Shown: positions 22,134 to 31,030 of the stretch, piece by piece
Layout: every line of letters starts with the position of its first letter
How positions within the stretch are numbered: position 1 is the first letter of the stretch
Assembly (NCBI GenBank): GCA_028865235.1
Contig: CP114561.1
Location: forward strand, 310,001 to 374,000
Reading direction: 5' to 3'
Length of the DNA stretch: 64,000 nucleotides
From: Candidatus Manganitrophus sp.
GTDB lineage: Bacteria; Nitrospirota; Nitrospiria; SBBL01; Manganitrophaceae
Position numbers and translations under genes: made by a program
Notes under the pieces: model-generated
What the model saw: only the letters and a program-made list of their open reading frames with translations
Told to the model about the DNA's origin: nothing
Database searches by the model: none

Positions 22134-22405
22134 AGAAATACCCAATTGAGTCATACCCATCTAGAATATAACCTCCTAATTTAAAAAGAAAAATTTCAAA
22201 GAGAGGTGGACAGATCATACTTTCTGGAAAAAGCATGTGTGCAGTTTTGAACTGATGCACATATATGTTCATCTGGGAAGTATCAACGTTTCGCTCTGTT
22301 CTAACAAAATATCTCCATGCTGACTGAATTCAATAAATATTTTTGTTGTGATTTATAAATGAAATGATTTAAAAGTGAATTAAAGATGAAAAGCGGATTT
22401 AAATC
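22134..22405. other. AT-rich intergenic region between divergent genes
   Basis: About 270 bp without a convincing gene. It should carry the promoters for the response regulator (minus strand) and part of the upstream control of the outer-membrane protein gene. The AT-rich tract 22310-22400 is the likely regulatory part. No clear hairpin or repeat seen. Confidence 0.5.
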
Positions 22406-22434
22406 TTGACAAAAAAATTACTGGAAAGTAGAAT
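22406..22434 (+). promoter_or_regulatory. Near-consensus promoter of the outer-membrane protein gene
   Basis: Perfect TTGACA at 22406-22411, 17-base spacer, TAGAAT at 22429-22434. The predicted transcription start (about 22441-22442) coincides with an in-frame GTG, so the message may be leaderless. Confidence 0.75.
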
Positions 22435-22441
22435 CACGCCC

Positions 22442-23227
22442 GTGAATAGCCTCGGGAAAAAAGGAATTCTTCTGATTGTTTCCAGTCTCATTCTGATCCT
22501 TCCATCTGTTTCAGACAAAGCATTTGCCGAACGCCCCTTTCTCCTGACTGAAAGGGCGATCCCTCTGGAGAGGGGGAATTATCAATTGGAAACCGGTCTG
22601 GTTTTAAATCGGTTCTCCTCCGACACGCGTGATGCAAACCTGCTCGTCGATATTCGATATGGTCTCATCCAAAATCTGGAACTGGACATCCTTCTTCCAT
22701 ATTTATTTCGCGAAGAAGATGGAGAACATGAAAACCAGATCGGGGATCTATTACTGCGTGCAAAGGTACGCTTCTTAAAAGGACGGGAGGCGAATCCACT
22801 CTCGATTGCAGGACAACTTTTTATAAAAGTACCGAGTGCCGGACGTGATCGCTTCTTCGGCACCACCGGGGAACCTGATCTTGGCATTGTCGCCATCGCA
22901 AGCAAAGAATTCACCCCTGTGACGGCCCACATTAATTTCGGTTATATTTTTATCGGGAATCCGCCCCTTGGGGATCTGCCTGATCAGATCCTCTATGCAC
23001 TCGGTTTGGAGCTCCAAACGATCGAGGAACCGTTGTCTCTCATCGGGGAAATATCGGGAAGCACCGAAATTGGAAATTCGGCTTCGAAGGGAATCTTAAC
23101 TCTACTGGGAGGGGTCAATTACAAATTCGAGAGAGCCGTCAGCGCCGATGCTTCGGTCGGGTTTGGGCTCACTGACGACAGCCCCGATTACCTTGTTCAA
23201 TTTGGGTTCACCTACCTCTTTGAATAA
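22442..23227 (+). CDS. Outer-membrane beta-barrel transporter-like protein
   Basis: About 260 residues with a signal peptide (GILLIVSSLILILPSVSDKAFA, cleavage after AFA) and a mature part of alternating beta strands ending in an aromatic/acidic FTYLFE, typical of outer-membrane barrels of the phenol-degradation 'MetA-like' or transporter family. The repeated motifs LERGNYQLETGL, NLELDILLPYLF and EPDLGIVAIASKEF fit this family. An upstream TTG at 22406 would also be in frame but is the promoter's -35 box, so I use GTG 22442. Substrate unknown. Confidence 0.75.
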   Translation: MNSLGKKGILLIVSSLILILPSVSDKAFAERPFLLTERAIPLERGNYQLETGLVLNRFSSDTRDANLLVDIRYGLIQNLELDILLPYLFREEDGEHENQIGDLLLRAKVRFLKGREANPLSIAGQLFIKVPSAGRDRFFGTTGEPDLGIVAIASKEFTPVTAHINFGYIFIGNPPLGDLPDQILYALGLELQTIEEPLSLIGEISGSTEIGNSASKGILTLLGGVNYKFERAVSADASVGFGLTDDSPDYLVQFGFTYLFE

Positions 23228-23251
23228 ATCCTCGCAATGCACATTGCTTGT

Positions 23252-24013
23252 TTATTGAACCAGCCGATTTCTCCGTAACCCTTGGCCCAAAAGTTCTCCT
23301 TCCGCGGCAGTGAGAAGATTACCCTCTTTCCGGGGTGGCGTATTGGAGTCACTAAAGCCAAAGGCCGCTTGCAGCTTGAATCTTTTATCTTGAAAATCCC
23401 ATTCAGATCCTTCAATCATCTCTTTTACTTCTCCGGAAAGAAGCCGGGCCTGCTCGATTGTTCGGTTCGGCATCAACCAGAGGAAAATGGAATCTTTTTT
23501 GTAGCTGATCACCTCAGATGCCTTTAGCATCGAACCAAGTTTAAGTGAAAGCTTCAGGAGGATCTCGTTTTTCAGATGGGGAAGTTTGATAAAAGAAGGA
23601 AAGAGAACTTGAATCGCCATACAAGCCAGCGGAAACGGCTGCTGCTTTAATTTCGCCAATTCCTCGGCCAGTCGAACTTCCAGATAAAGTGAAGAAGAAA
23701 GGCTCCGGTGTCCATTCTCTTGAGAATGGGTTCCATTTTGCTCAAGAGACGGCATCCCGGAAGAAGGGGCAGATAACGCCTCTTTCAGTTTATTGATTTT
23801 TTCAGCGGCCTTGCTGACAAAAAAACCTTCCTCAATGAGTTTCTTTACCTTCTTTAAGGTTTCGACATCCTCCTCTGTGTATCGATTAAATACTTTCGCA
23901 CCATGCATCTGCTTCATCGGTTTGATGACGCCGATCATTCCCCAGTAACCGAGTTGGCGTTGTGAAATACCGACAGATTGACAAACCGCTTTTGGGCCAT
24001 ATGTCTTTTGCAT
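23252..24013 (-). CDS. MerR-type regulator fused to a degenerate GGDEF-like domain
   Basis: 253 residues. The N-terminal winged helix-turn-helix of MerR type covers about 8-80 (VCQSVGISQRQLGYWGMIGVI ... YTEEDVETLKKVKKLIEEG). A low-complexity linker follows (about 85-110). The C-terminal domain, about 125-250, looks like a GGDEF/nucleotide-cyclase fold without a GGDEF motif (ACMAIQVLFPS, LKLSLKLGSMLKASEVISYKKDSIFLWLMPN, FKLQAAFGFSDS). GGGAGAG precedes the ATG. It may sense a nucleotide or just dimerise; catalytic activity is unlikely. Convergent with the barrel gene. Confidence 0.7.
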   Translation of the reverse strand: MQKTYGPKAVCQSVGISQRQLGYWGMIGVIKPMKQMHGAKVFNRYTEEDVETLKKVKKLIEEGFFVSKAAEKINKLKEALSAPSSGMPSLEQNGTHSQENGHRSLSSSLYLEVRLAEELAKLKQQPFPLACMAIQVLFPSFIKLPHLKNEILLKLSLKLGSMLKASEVISYKKDSIFLWLMPNRTIEQARLLSGEVKEMIEGSEWDFQDKRFKLQAAFGFSDSNTPPRKEGNLLTAAEGELLGQGLRRNRLVQ

Positions 24014-24267
24014 TTTTTCTCTCCCTAATCATTCAAGTAGCCGTGGAGGAAATTCCCCTAATCACAGGAATTTGCAAGTGAAATGCCATCGTTGATCAAT
24101 TGTGGTCGATGTAGACAAGATTGATTTTCGATGAGAATCCAAATGCTTAGGCTTGGAATGCCCCGTTAACCGGGGCGCGGGAGAGAAAGATCAAGTTGAA
24201 GGATGGTTTACCGGAAGTAGATTACTTAGTAAGAGGACATAATTTGTCACGGCTGAGTGACCGGACT

Positions 24268-24459
24268 TTATCCTGCTTTAATGACTTTTCCTGCCTTGAT
24301 ACAATTGGTGCAGGCCAGAATCCGCTTTACCGTTTTACCGATCAAGGCGCGAACAGTTTGAAGATTCGGCTTGAAGCTCCGTTTACTTTTGTTATTCGCA
24401 TGGCTGACCAAATTACCGATCTGATGCCCTTTGCCGCAAACCTCACATACTCTTGCCAT
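24268..24459 (-). CDS. rpmB: 50S ribosomal protein L28
   Basis: 63 residues starting [22 protein letters not shown] with [15 protein letters not shown] and a C-terminal [14 protein letters not shown]. The four cysteines (two CxxC pairs) form a zinc-binding version of L28. AAAGGA lies just upstream of the ATG; an upstream in-frame extension is not conserved. Transcribed away from recG. Confidence 0.95.
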   Translation of the reverse strand: MARVCEVCGKGHQIGNLVSHANNKSKRSFKPNLQTVRALIGKTVKRILACTNCIKAGKVIKAG

Positions 24460-24511
24460 GATCCAGAAATCCTTTCCGTTAGTTGTATCTCGTTGATAAA
24501 AAAGCGACCCT

Positions 24512-24540
24512 ATGCTATCATGAACACTTCGAATTGGCAA
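24512..24540 (-). promoter_or_regulatory. Probable promoter of rpmB
   Basis: On the minus strand TTGCCA (24540-24535), 17-base spacer and TAGCAT (24517-24512), ending about 50 bases upstream of the rpmB start. Confidence 0.5.
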
Positions 24541-24584
24541 GAGAAAAAGCGCTCTGCTTCCTGAGAATCACCTCCTAAAACGCG

Positions 24585-26726
24585 ATGACCGAACAGGCCA
24601 GACAGATCATTGACTCAAGCCCATTTCCATGGGATCAGCCGATTCAGTACCTGAAAGGAGTCGGCCCGAAGAGGGCCGTTCTTTTCGGCAAGCTTGGAAT
24701 TGAGACCCTTGAAGACCTTCTCCTCTTTTCCCCCTTCAGGTATGAAGATCGAACCGCTTTAAAAAAAATCGCTCACCTTCAACCTGGGGAAGAGCAGACG
24801 ATCTTGGCCGAAATTAAAGCAGTCTCCCTGGTTCAGACACCCCGACGCAGAATGAAGATCGTCGACGCGGCCGTGATGGACGAAACCGGTCTTCTCCACG
24901 CAAAATGGTTCAATCAACCCTACCTAAAGGACCTCTTCAAGGTGGGCGAAAAAATCATGCTTTCCGGAAAGGTAAAAGCAAATCACTACGGCGGATATCA
25001 TCTCGAAATGGAAAGCCCCCTCTACGAAAAGGTCGATGAAGAAGAGGTTCAGATTCATATGGGTCGGATTGTTCCGATTTATCATGAAACCAAAGGGGTG
25101 ACGAGCCGCCAGATTCGATCCTTGATGAAGGTGGTGCTGAATCAATACCTCGCCAAGATTCCAGATATCCTCCCGTCCACCCTGATTCAGAAGTATAATC
25201 TGATCCCTCTCTCCCAGGCGATCTCGGGGCTTCATTTTCCCGCATCGGACTCAGCGCTGGACCCATTGAACGCCGGCCGGAGCCCCTCTCACCGCCGCCT
25301 CTCGTTTGATGAACTCTTCCTTCTCCAAACCGGTTTGGCCCTCCGCAAAAAGCGGTTTTCAACTCAGGAAAAAGGAATCTCCTTCCAGACCTCCGGACCA
25401 CTTCCGGATCGGCTTCGCGAGATTCTTCCTTTTCAACTGACGCCGGCGCAGGAAAAGGTCCTTGCGGAGATCAAAGAGGACATGGCCTCGGATCGTCCCA
25501 TGAATCGGCTGGTCCAAGGGGATGTCGGATCGGGCAAAACACTGGTCGCCCTCATGTCGATCCTGATTGCCCTTGAAAATGGATACCAGGCGGCGCTGAT
25601 GGCTCCCACCGAAATTCTCGCCGAGCAACACTATCTCTCCATTCGGGGGTATATTGAGCGGTTAGGGAGAACGATCACGTTTCTCACCAGCGAGATGCGG
25701 AAGAAAGCCAAAGAAGAGATCCTGGAAGGAATCCGAGCAGGAGCGTACGATCTGGTCATCGGAACACATGCCTTGATCCAGGAGGGGGTAGAATTCAAAA
25801 AGCTGGGGATGGTCGTTGTCGACGAGCAACACAAGTTCGGGGTGCTGCAGCGGGCGAAATTAGCGGGGAAAGGTTATCGCCCCGATGTCCTCATCATGAC
25901 GGCGACGCCGATTCCTCGGACCCTGGCGCTGACCCTTTATGGAGATTTGAATGTTTCCATCATCGATGCGCTGCCACCGGGCAGGTCACCGATTCGCAAT
26001 TTCCTTTTCTATGGAAAACAGCGGGAGCGGGCTTATTCCTTTCTTGAGAAAGAGCTCGCGAAAGGAAGACAGGCCTATGTCGTCTGTCCGCTGATCGAAG
26101 AATCCGAGAAAAGTGATCTCAAAGCCGCCTTTGAACTGTCCGTGACCCTTCAGCGCGAGATCTTCCCACATCGACGGATCGGGCTGCTCCACGGTCGATT
26201 AAAGCGGGAGGAGAAGGAATCGATCATGCGGGAGTTTAAAGAGGGTCGAATCGATCTTCTGGTCGCGACGACCGTCGTGGAAGTGGGAATCGATGTGCCG
26301 AATGCGACCCTCATGCTGATCGAGCATGCGGAGCGATTCGGTTTGGCCCAGCTTCATCAACTCCGTGGGCGGGTCGGGAGGGGAAGGGAGCAGTCCTTCT
26401 GTCTCTTGGCCGCGGAGTATCCGATCAGCGCCGAGGCGAAGCGCCGTCTGGATGCCATGTTGAAGAGCAATGACGGCTTTAAGATCGCCGAGATCGACTT
26501 GGAAATCCGCGGTCCCGGCGAATTTTTCGGAACACGGCAATCCGGCATTCCGGAATTGCGGATTGCAAACTTGATGAGAGACACCGCCATTTTGGAAACG
26601 GCCCGCCGCGAGGCCTTCACATGGGTCGATCGAGATCCGGATCTGACCGAAGCGGAGAGCCGGCCGATCCGCCTCCTGCTGGAAAGAAAGTGGAAGGGAA
26701 AACTCGAGTGGTTGACCACCGGATAA
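24585..26726 (+). CDS. recG: ATP-dependent DNA helicase RecG
   Basis: 713-residue branch-migration helicase for stalled forks and recombination intermediates. N-terminal wedge/OB region (YLKGVGPKRAVLFGKLGI; RMKIVDAAVMDETG), Walker A GDVGSGKTLVALMS near residue 313, DEQH box VVVDEQHKFGVLQRAKL, TATPIPRTLALTLYGDL, and motif VI QLRGRVGRGREQSFC. C-terminal FFGTRQSGIPELRIANL is typical RecG. Intact reading frame over 2.1 kb. A TCACCTCCT string lies 10 bases before the start, and no normal ribosome-binding site is seen. Confidence 0.97.
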   Translation: MTEQARQIIDSSPFPWDQPIQYLKGVGPKRAVLFGKLGIETLEDLLLFSPFRYEDRTALKKIAHLQPGEEQTILAEIKAVSLVQTPRRRMKIVDAAVMDETGLLHAKWFNQPYLKDLFKVGEKIMLSGKVKANHYGGYHLEMESPLYEKVDEEEVQIHMGRIVPIYHETKGVTSRQIRSLMKVVLNQYLAKIPDILPSTLIQKYNLIPLSQAISGLHFPASDSALDPLNAGRSPSHRRLSFDELFLLQTGLALRKKRFSTQEKGISFQTSGPLPDRLREILPFQLTPAQEKVLAEIKEDMASDRPMNRLVQGDVGSGKTLVALMSILIALENGYQAALMAPTEILAEQHYLSIRGYIERLGRTITFLTSEMRKKAKEEILEGIRAGAYDLVIGTHALIQEGVEFKKLGMVVVDEQHKFGVLQRAKLAGKGYRPDVLIMTATPIPRTLALTLYGDLNVSIIDALPPGRSPIRNFLFYGKQRERAYSFLEKELAKGRQAYVVCPLIEESEKSDLKAAFELSVTLQREIFPHRRIGLLHGRLKREEKESIMREFKEGRIDLLVATTVVEVGIDVPNATLMLIEHAERFGLAQLHQLRGRVGRGREQSFCLLAAEYPISAEAKRRLDAMLKSNDGFKIAEIDLEIRGPGEFFGTRQSGIPELRIANLMRDTAILETARREAFTWVDRDPDLTEAESRPIRLLLERKWKGKLEWLTTG

Positions 26727-26750
26727 TGGTCCGGATGAAGTGAGGATGGA

Positions 26751-27137
26751 ATGGCCCTTTCGTGGGAGATCTTTTTAAAAAGTGGTGGAAACCGGAGCGG
26801 GGGGCTCTTCCCAAAACATTGGAAAGAGGATATGATTCGGGGCTGGCAAGCGGTCCAAACCCGCTCCGCCTCCGCCGTCGACCGCTCCTTCGCCGAGGCA
26901 GAGCGCATCCGGATCCGTTATCGTCTGGAGAAAACAAATCGGAAACTCGTTGAAGCGCATCAAACCCTGGGTAAAAGGGTCCACGATCATTGGTCCGGGA
27001 AGGGGAATCTGACCGAGGAAGAAAGGAAAAGGGAATTTCGACGCATCGGACTCTTATTGGAAGAGCAAAAGATTCTCCTCGACCAGATGAAAGAGATGGA
27101 TCAGCCATCCGACCCCGATGAAAAAGTATCGCCTTGA
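26751..27137 (+). CDS. Small charged helical protein, unknown; N-terminus doubtful
   Basis: 128 residues as read from ATG 26751, mostly charged alpha helix (VDRSFAEAERIRIRYRLEKT, RKLVEAHQTLGKRVHDHW, EERKREFRRIGLLLEEQKILLDQMKEM). A GTG at 26762 in another frame reads MGDLFKKWWKPERGALPK, which looks more like a protein start, so a frameshift near 26800-26815 (G and C runs) is likely. Sits 24 bp after recG and before the Ppx/GppA gene. No family recognised. Confidence 0.6.
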   Translation: MALSWEIFLKSGGNRSGGLFPKHWKEDMIRGWQAVQTRSASAVDRSFAEAERIRIRYRLEKTNRKLVEAHQTLGKRVHDHWSGKGNLTEEERKREFRRIGLLLEEQKILLDQMKEMDQPSDPDEKVSP

Positions 27138-27170
27138 AAGTATCGCCTTGATTGAGGAGAGAGCAGGTTA

Positions 27171-28109
27171 ATGGCAGTCATTGCAGGAATCGACATCGGC
27201 ACGAACACCCTTCGTCTTCTTGTGGCGGAGTTGGAAAATACACAGTCGCTCCGTGAAATTTGCTCCGCAAAGGAAACCACCCGGCTGGGAGAGGGCTTTT
27301 CAACAAAAAAGGCTTTCCTACCCGCCGCCGTCGAGCGATCGGTCGCGGCGTTAAAGCAATTTAAGGAGATCCTCAAAAATTATTCGGTGGACAATTTGAT
27401 CGTGGTCGGCACCAGCGCGGTTCGGGAAGCGGAAAATCGTGATCTCTTTTTAAATGAAGTGAAACGGCAAACCGGATTCGATGTGCAGGTCATCTCAGGA
27501 GAGGAAGAAGCGCTCTGCACCTTTCTGGGGGTGAATCTTGTGATAAAAAACCAGACCGAGCCGATGCTCGTTATCGATATCGGGGGAGGAAGCACGGAAT
27601 TCATCGGCGCCGAAGGAGACGCGCCTAATTTTCTTCTCAGCACCGAGCTTGGGGTCGTTCATCTGACCGAGAAGTATTTGAAGGCGGATCCTCCGACGCC
27701 GGAGGAGCTCAAAAACTTGCGGCTGGCGATCGATAAAGTGATCAAACCGATTGGTTATCATTTTCCTCCGAAGGGACTTTTTGTCGGAACGGCGGGGAGT
27801 ATTACCACCCTCGCGGCGATCGACCAAAAAATGACCACATACGATCCACAAAAGGTGAACCGCTATCCTCTCTCGCGCGCCGCCATCGAGCGGATCTATA
27901 AGGAACTCTCCCTGATGCCGCTTGAACAGAGAAGAAAAACGCTGGGACTGGAAAAGGGGAGGGAGGATATCATCCTCACCGGAAGTTTGATCTTGCTTGC
28001 CGTGATGGAGCTTTTCGGATACGATCCGGTCTATGTGAGTGATTACGGCTTGAGGGAAGGGGTCCTGATTCATTTATATCAAAAAGAATATGAAGAGGCA
28101 TCGTCTTAG
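27171..28109 (+). CDS. Ppx/GppA family exopolyphosphatase or pppGpp phosphatase
   Basis: 312 residues of the actin-like ATPase fold: GIDIGTNTLRLLVAE (phosphate 1), VVGTSAVREAEN, ISGEEEA, and VIDIGGGSTEFIG (phosphate 2), GTAGSITTLAA. It hydrolyses polyphosphate or converts pppGpp to ppGpp, linking phosphate stores and stringent response. The length fits the short form that lacks the C-terminal HD domain, usually called exopolyphosphatase. Substrate preference cannot be settled from sequence. Confidence 0.9.
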   Translation: MAVIAGIDIGTNTLRLLVAELENTQSLREICSAKETTRLGEGFSTKKAFLPAAVERSVAALKQFKEILKNYSVDNLIVVGTSAVREAENRDLFLNEVKRQTGFDVQVISGEEEALCTFLGVNLVIKNQTEPMLVIDIGGGSTEFIGAEGDAPNFLLSTELGVVHLTEKYLKADPPTPEELKNLRLAIDKVIKPIGYHFPPKGLFVGTAGSITTLAAIDQKMTTYDPQKVNRYPLSRAAIERIYKELSLMPLEQRRKTLGLEKGREDIILTGSLILLAVMELFGYDPVYVSDYGLREGVLIHLYQKEYEEASS

Positions 28110-28186
28110 AAATCGACCGATTCGAACGACCTATCCGGAGTTCATCCACCGGCCATTCCGATCAACCAAAGGGAAAGCAGACGAAA

Positions 28187-28528
28187 ATGATGGAGAAGCG
28201 AAAACACATTCGGGTGACGATCAAATCGATCGCGGAGGTGGTCCTGCCGGACGGCGATTTCGATCAGGCCTATGTCGGCGGCATCAGCCGGGGTGGATTG
28301 GAGATGTATACGAGCAAAGAGATTAAAAAAGATACCTCTGTAAAAATCACACTTCATTTCTTGCTCGAAGGGCAGGAAGAGACCGAAGCCCTTCAGGGGA
28401 AGGTGAAGTGGAGCGCCTCCTTCAAGAACGCCTTTGTTTCCGGGGTCGAATTCTCCAACATCCTGACCGCGGAGACACATCCGAACCTCACCCGGTGTAT
28501 CGAGCAGGCGGAATCGTATTATAAATAG
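28187..28528 (+). CDS. PilZ-domain protein
   Basis: 113 residues, a stand-alone PilZ fold. The N-terminal RKHIR matches the RxxxR c-di-GMP contact, and GGISRGGLEMYT fits the second motif (D/NxSxxG) with Gly in place of the usual Asp/Asn. Strands VKITLHFLLE and VSGVEFSNI complete the barrel. It probably binds c-di-GMP, but the altered second motif makes that less certain. No partner gene is evident next to it. Confidence 0.8.
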   Translation: MMEKRKHIRVTIKSIAEVVLPDGDFDQAYVGGISRGGLEMYTSKEIKKDTSVKITLHFLLEGQEETEALQGKVKWSASFKNAFVSGVEFSNILTAETHPNLTRCIEQAESYYK

Positions 28529-28545
28529 TTCCTTATGGAGTATGC

Positions 28546-29266
28546 ATGCAACCTGTAAAGTGTAGCGCGGAAGTGATCGACATCCATGTTCTGACGCATG
28601 ATGTCAAAGAGGTCAGCTTGAGGATGATCGATCCCCCGCAGCTTGAATTCACCGCCGGGCAATACATCTCGATCGAGGTCACCGAGATGAAAGACGGACA
28701 CCCCCGACTAAACAATCGGCCTTACTCGATTGCCTCCTCTCCGGAGGAGAAGGAGATCATCCGGCTTTGCGTCAACCTGGTGAAAGGGGGGGCCGGGATC
28801 GACACAGATCCACTCGCTTCAGATGGGGGACAAATTGAAGTTCCTCTATCCGCTCGGTTATTTCACCGTCAAAGAAGCGGCCACTTCGCTTCTGTTTGTG
28901 GCGACCGGCACGGGGATCGCGCCGATCAAATCGATGATCGTTCACCTTCTTCGGAGCGGCAGCCGCCGCCCGATGACCCTCTACTGGGGACTCCGAAGCG
29001 AAATCGACCTTTATTACCAGGAAGAGTTTACCTCCCTCGCAAAGGAGTATCCCTTCTTCAAATATTTCGTCACCTTGTCCCGGCCGACCGATGCATGGAA
29101 CGGATTGAAGGGACGGGTGACAAGCCTTCTTCCCGGCCTGATTCAAACCGTAGAGAATCTAGACGCCTATCTCTGCGGCAACGGGGAGATGATCAAAGAG
29201 GTCCGGACCCTTCTCATCGAAAAAGGGATGCCGCGAAAATCGGTCCACTACGAAAAGTTTTATTAA
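28546..29266 (+). CDS. Ferredoxin-NADP reductase-like flavoprotein, one frameshift
   Basis: About 239 residues. FAD-binding beta-barrel with RPYSIASSP (flavin motif RxYS) at about 65, then an NAD(P)-binding domain with LLFVATGTGIAPIKSMIVHLL, LYWGLRSEIDLYY and C-terminal LDAYLCGNGEMIKEVRTLL. One extra G in the seven-G run at about 28786-28792 separates the two halves. No iron-sulfur domain is fused, so it must pass electrons to or from a separate partner. Typical of stand-alone oxidoreductase subunits of the FNR family; exact role unknown. Confidence 0.88.
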
Positions 29267-29358
29267 CCGATCTCCCGCTCCGATCGCTCTCCGCAATCGT
29301 TCCGTACCATAGGAAACCCTCTCGTTCGGTCATTTTAAAAAGGAAAATGCCTCCTTAT

Positions 29359-29386
29359 TTGACAAGATCCCACTTTGTGATAAATT
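29359..29386 (+). promoter_or_regulatory. Promoter of the GspE-N protein gene
   Basis: Perfect TTGACA at 29359-29364, 16-base spacer, TAAATT at 29381-29386; 38 bases upstream of the start codon. Confidence 0.6.
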
Positions 29387-29423
29387 TTTAGAAAAACACA
29401 AAGGTTAAATAAAGGAAGGCGCC

Positions 29424-30434
29424 ATGAGCCGGTTCCTGGGCGAACACCTGATTGCAGCCAAGAAGATCACCGAAGACCAACTTGAGAAAGTGCTGGAGCG
29501 GCAGGTCACGGAAGGGGGACGCCTCGGAACGAACCTGATCGAGCTGGGATATCTGACCGAAGAAGAGCTGACCCATTTCCTGAGCGAGAAGTTCCAAATT
29601 CCGATCGTCCCTCAGGTCGTCCTCGCCCAAATCCCGAAAGAGGTGATCCAGCTTGTCCCCAAGGGGCTTGCGATTCAATATGAGATGATCCCGTTCGGGC
29701 GGCAGGAAAATATCCTACGGATCGCCGTGGCCGATCCGACCAATACCCCCGAGATCGCGACCCTTCCGATCTTCCAGCCGTATGAGCTCCAGTTTCACGT
29801 CGCCTCCGAAATCCGAATTCAATATTTTCTTGAAAAAGTATTACCAGGCCGACGCCAAGATGCGGTTTCTCTCCATTTTGCACCGAGAGCAGGACCAATC
29901 CAAAAATGGAAGCCGGGTCGATCGAAGCAACGAAGATGTCGATCCGTCGAAAATCGAGCTCTACATGGAATTGGCCAAGAAAGATCTTCTCCTGATTCAA
30001 GATCAAGACGAGGTCATCCGGTCGCTGATCCGCTATCTCTCCTTCTTCCTGGAGCGGGTTTACTGTTCTTCTCCGTGAAGAAGGGAAAACTGAACCTTTG
30101 GATGAGCATCCCGGAAGAAGAAGGCCACGACCTGAGCCTCCCCACCGACGATCTTCCGCTCTTCAAGCAGGTGATCAAAAACAAAACATTCTACGATGGC
30201 CCGATGATCTCCTCCGGTATGGAGAAGCTGATCGAGGCCCTCGATATCCAGGTTCCCCCGCAGGTCGTCGTCATCCCGATGTTGATCCAAGGCCATGTCG
30301 TCTGCGTGATCTACGGCGACAACTTTTTCTCCAGACGGATGATCCCTCACATCCCCGCCATCAAAAGCCTCGTCGCCAAAACGGCGATGGCGCTGGAAAT
30401 TATCATCCTACGGAAAAAGATCATCGACGGGTAG
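29424..30434 (+). CDS. GspE/PilB N-terminal-domain protein with GAF-like tail, two frameshifts
   Basis: About 336 residues. The N-terminal 135 residues match the T2SSE/MshEN domain (LGEHLIAAKKITEDQLEKVL ... GTNLIELGYLTEEELTHFLS ... VPKGLAIQYEMIPFGR ... LRIAVADPTN), a domain that can bind c-di-GMP in secretion ATPases. No ATPase domain follows. The middle (YYQADAKMRFLSILHRE) and a GAF-like C-terminal part (LLFFSVKKGKLNLWMSI ... VIPMLIQGHVVCVIYGDN) are joined after repairing an extra A near 29835 and a missing G near 30057. It probably works as a signalling or docking protein for motility or secretion. Confidence 0.8.
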   Translation: MSRFLGEHLIAAKKITEDQLEKVLERQVTEGGRLGTNLIELGYLTEEELTHFLSEKFQIPIVPQVVLAQIPKEVIQLVPKGLAIQYEMIPFGRQENILRIAVADPTNTPEIATLPIFQPYELQFHVASEIRIQYFLEKVLPGRRQDAVSLHFAPRAGPIQKWKPGRSKQRRCRSVENRALHGIGQERSSPDSRSRRGHPVADPLSLLLPGAGLLFFSVKKGKLNLWMSIPEEEGHDLSLPTDDLPLFKQVIKNKTFYDGPMISSGMEKLIEALDIQVPPQVVVIPMLIQGHVVCVIYGDNFFSRRMIPHIPAIKSLVAKTAMALEIIILRKKIIDG

Positions 30435-30443
30435 TCCAGGCGG

Positions 30444-31002
30444 CTAACGTTTAGCGAGTGCTTCAGCCGCCTTAAGATAACCGGCCATGATCGTCTGAAG
30501 CCGGGAGGAGAGGGTCGGATCTTTTAACGTCCCATCTTCCGCGAACGCCTTGTCGGCCACCGCCAGCGCAAACATATCCGGGTAGAGAAAGACTCCCAAA
30601 CCTTCCAACGGAATCCGGAGTTGCCAGAGGCCTCGAATCCCGCCGACAACGGAGGTGGCGGCGGACAAAAGAAGGCCGCTCTTCCCTCGAAGCGGCATCG
30701 GCTTGGCGCGCGAGACCCAATCGATTGCGTTCTTCAATGTGCCGGGGAGAGAGTAATTATATTCAGGTGAGGCAATAATCAACCCATCCGCTCCCTCAAT
30801 CCGCCGGACCATTTCCAACGCGCCAGGAGGCAGCCCCGATTGGGCTTGAAGATCGCCGTTGTAGAGCGGCATATCGAACTCATGAAAATCGGCCAGATCG
30901 ACAACATGGCCCGCCCCTCGGACGATCCCGGCCGCCAGGCCGATCAATTTTCGGTTCATTGACTCTTTCCGAAGAGAGGGCGGCAAACATCAGAAACTTC
31001 AT
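30444..31002 (-). CDS. NADPH-dependent FMN reductase-like protein, one frameshift
   Basis: About 185 residues, flavodoxin-like fold. The phosphate-binding start (MKFLMFAASLRKESMNRKL) is recovered by dropping one extra C at about 30978. ASPEYNYSLPGTLKNAIDWVSR is the family signature near residue 90, and GGIRGLWQLR follows. Members reduce FMN, azo dyes, quinones or metal ions with NADPH. ATG 31002 is my start; the uncorrected frame would lose the FMN-binding loop. Convergent with the GspE-N gene. Confidence 0.88.
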
Positions 31003-31030
31003 TCAGTCCTCAACGAATCTGTTTCCGGAT

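Noticed and set aside
22406..22441. TTG at 22406 as the start of the outer-membrane protein
   Set aside because: This TTG is the first base of a perfect TTGACA -35 box with a -10 at 17-base spacing, so it should not be in the message.
24196..24564. Plus-strand frame opposite rpmB
   Set aside because: Antisense of L28, which is clear on the minus strand.
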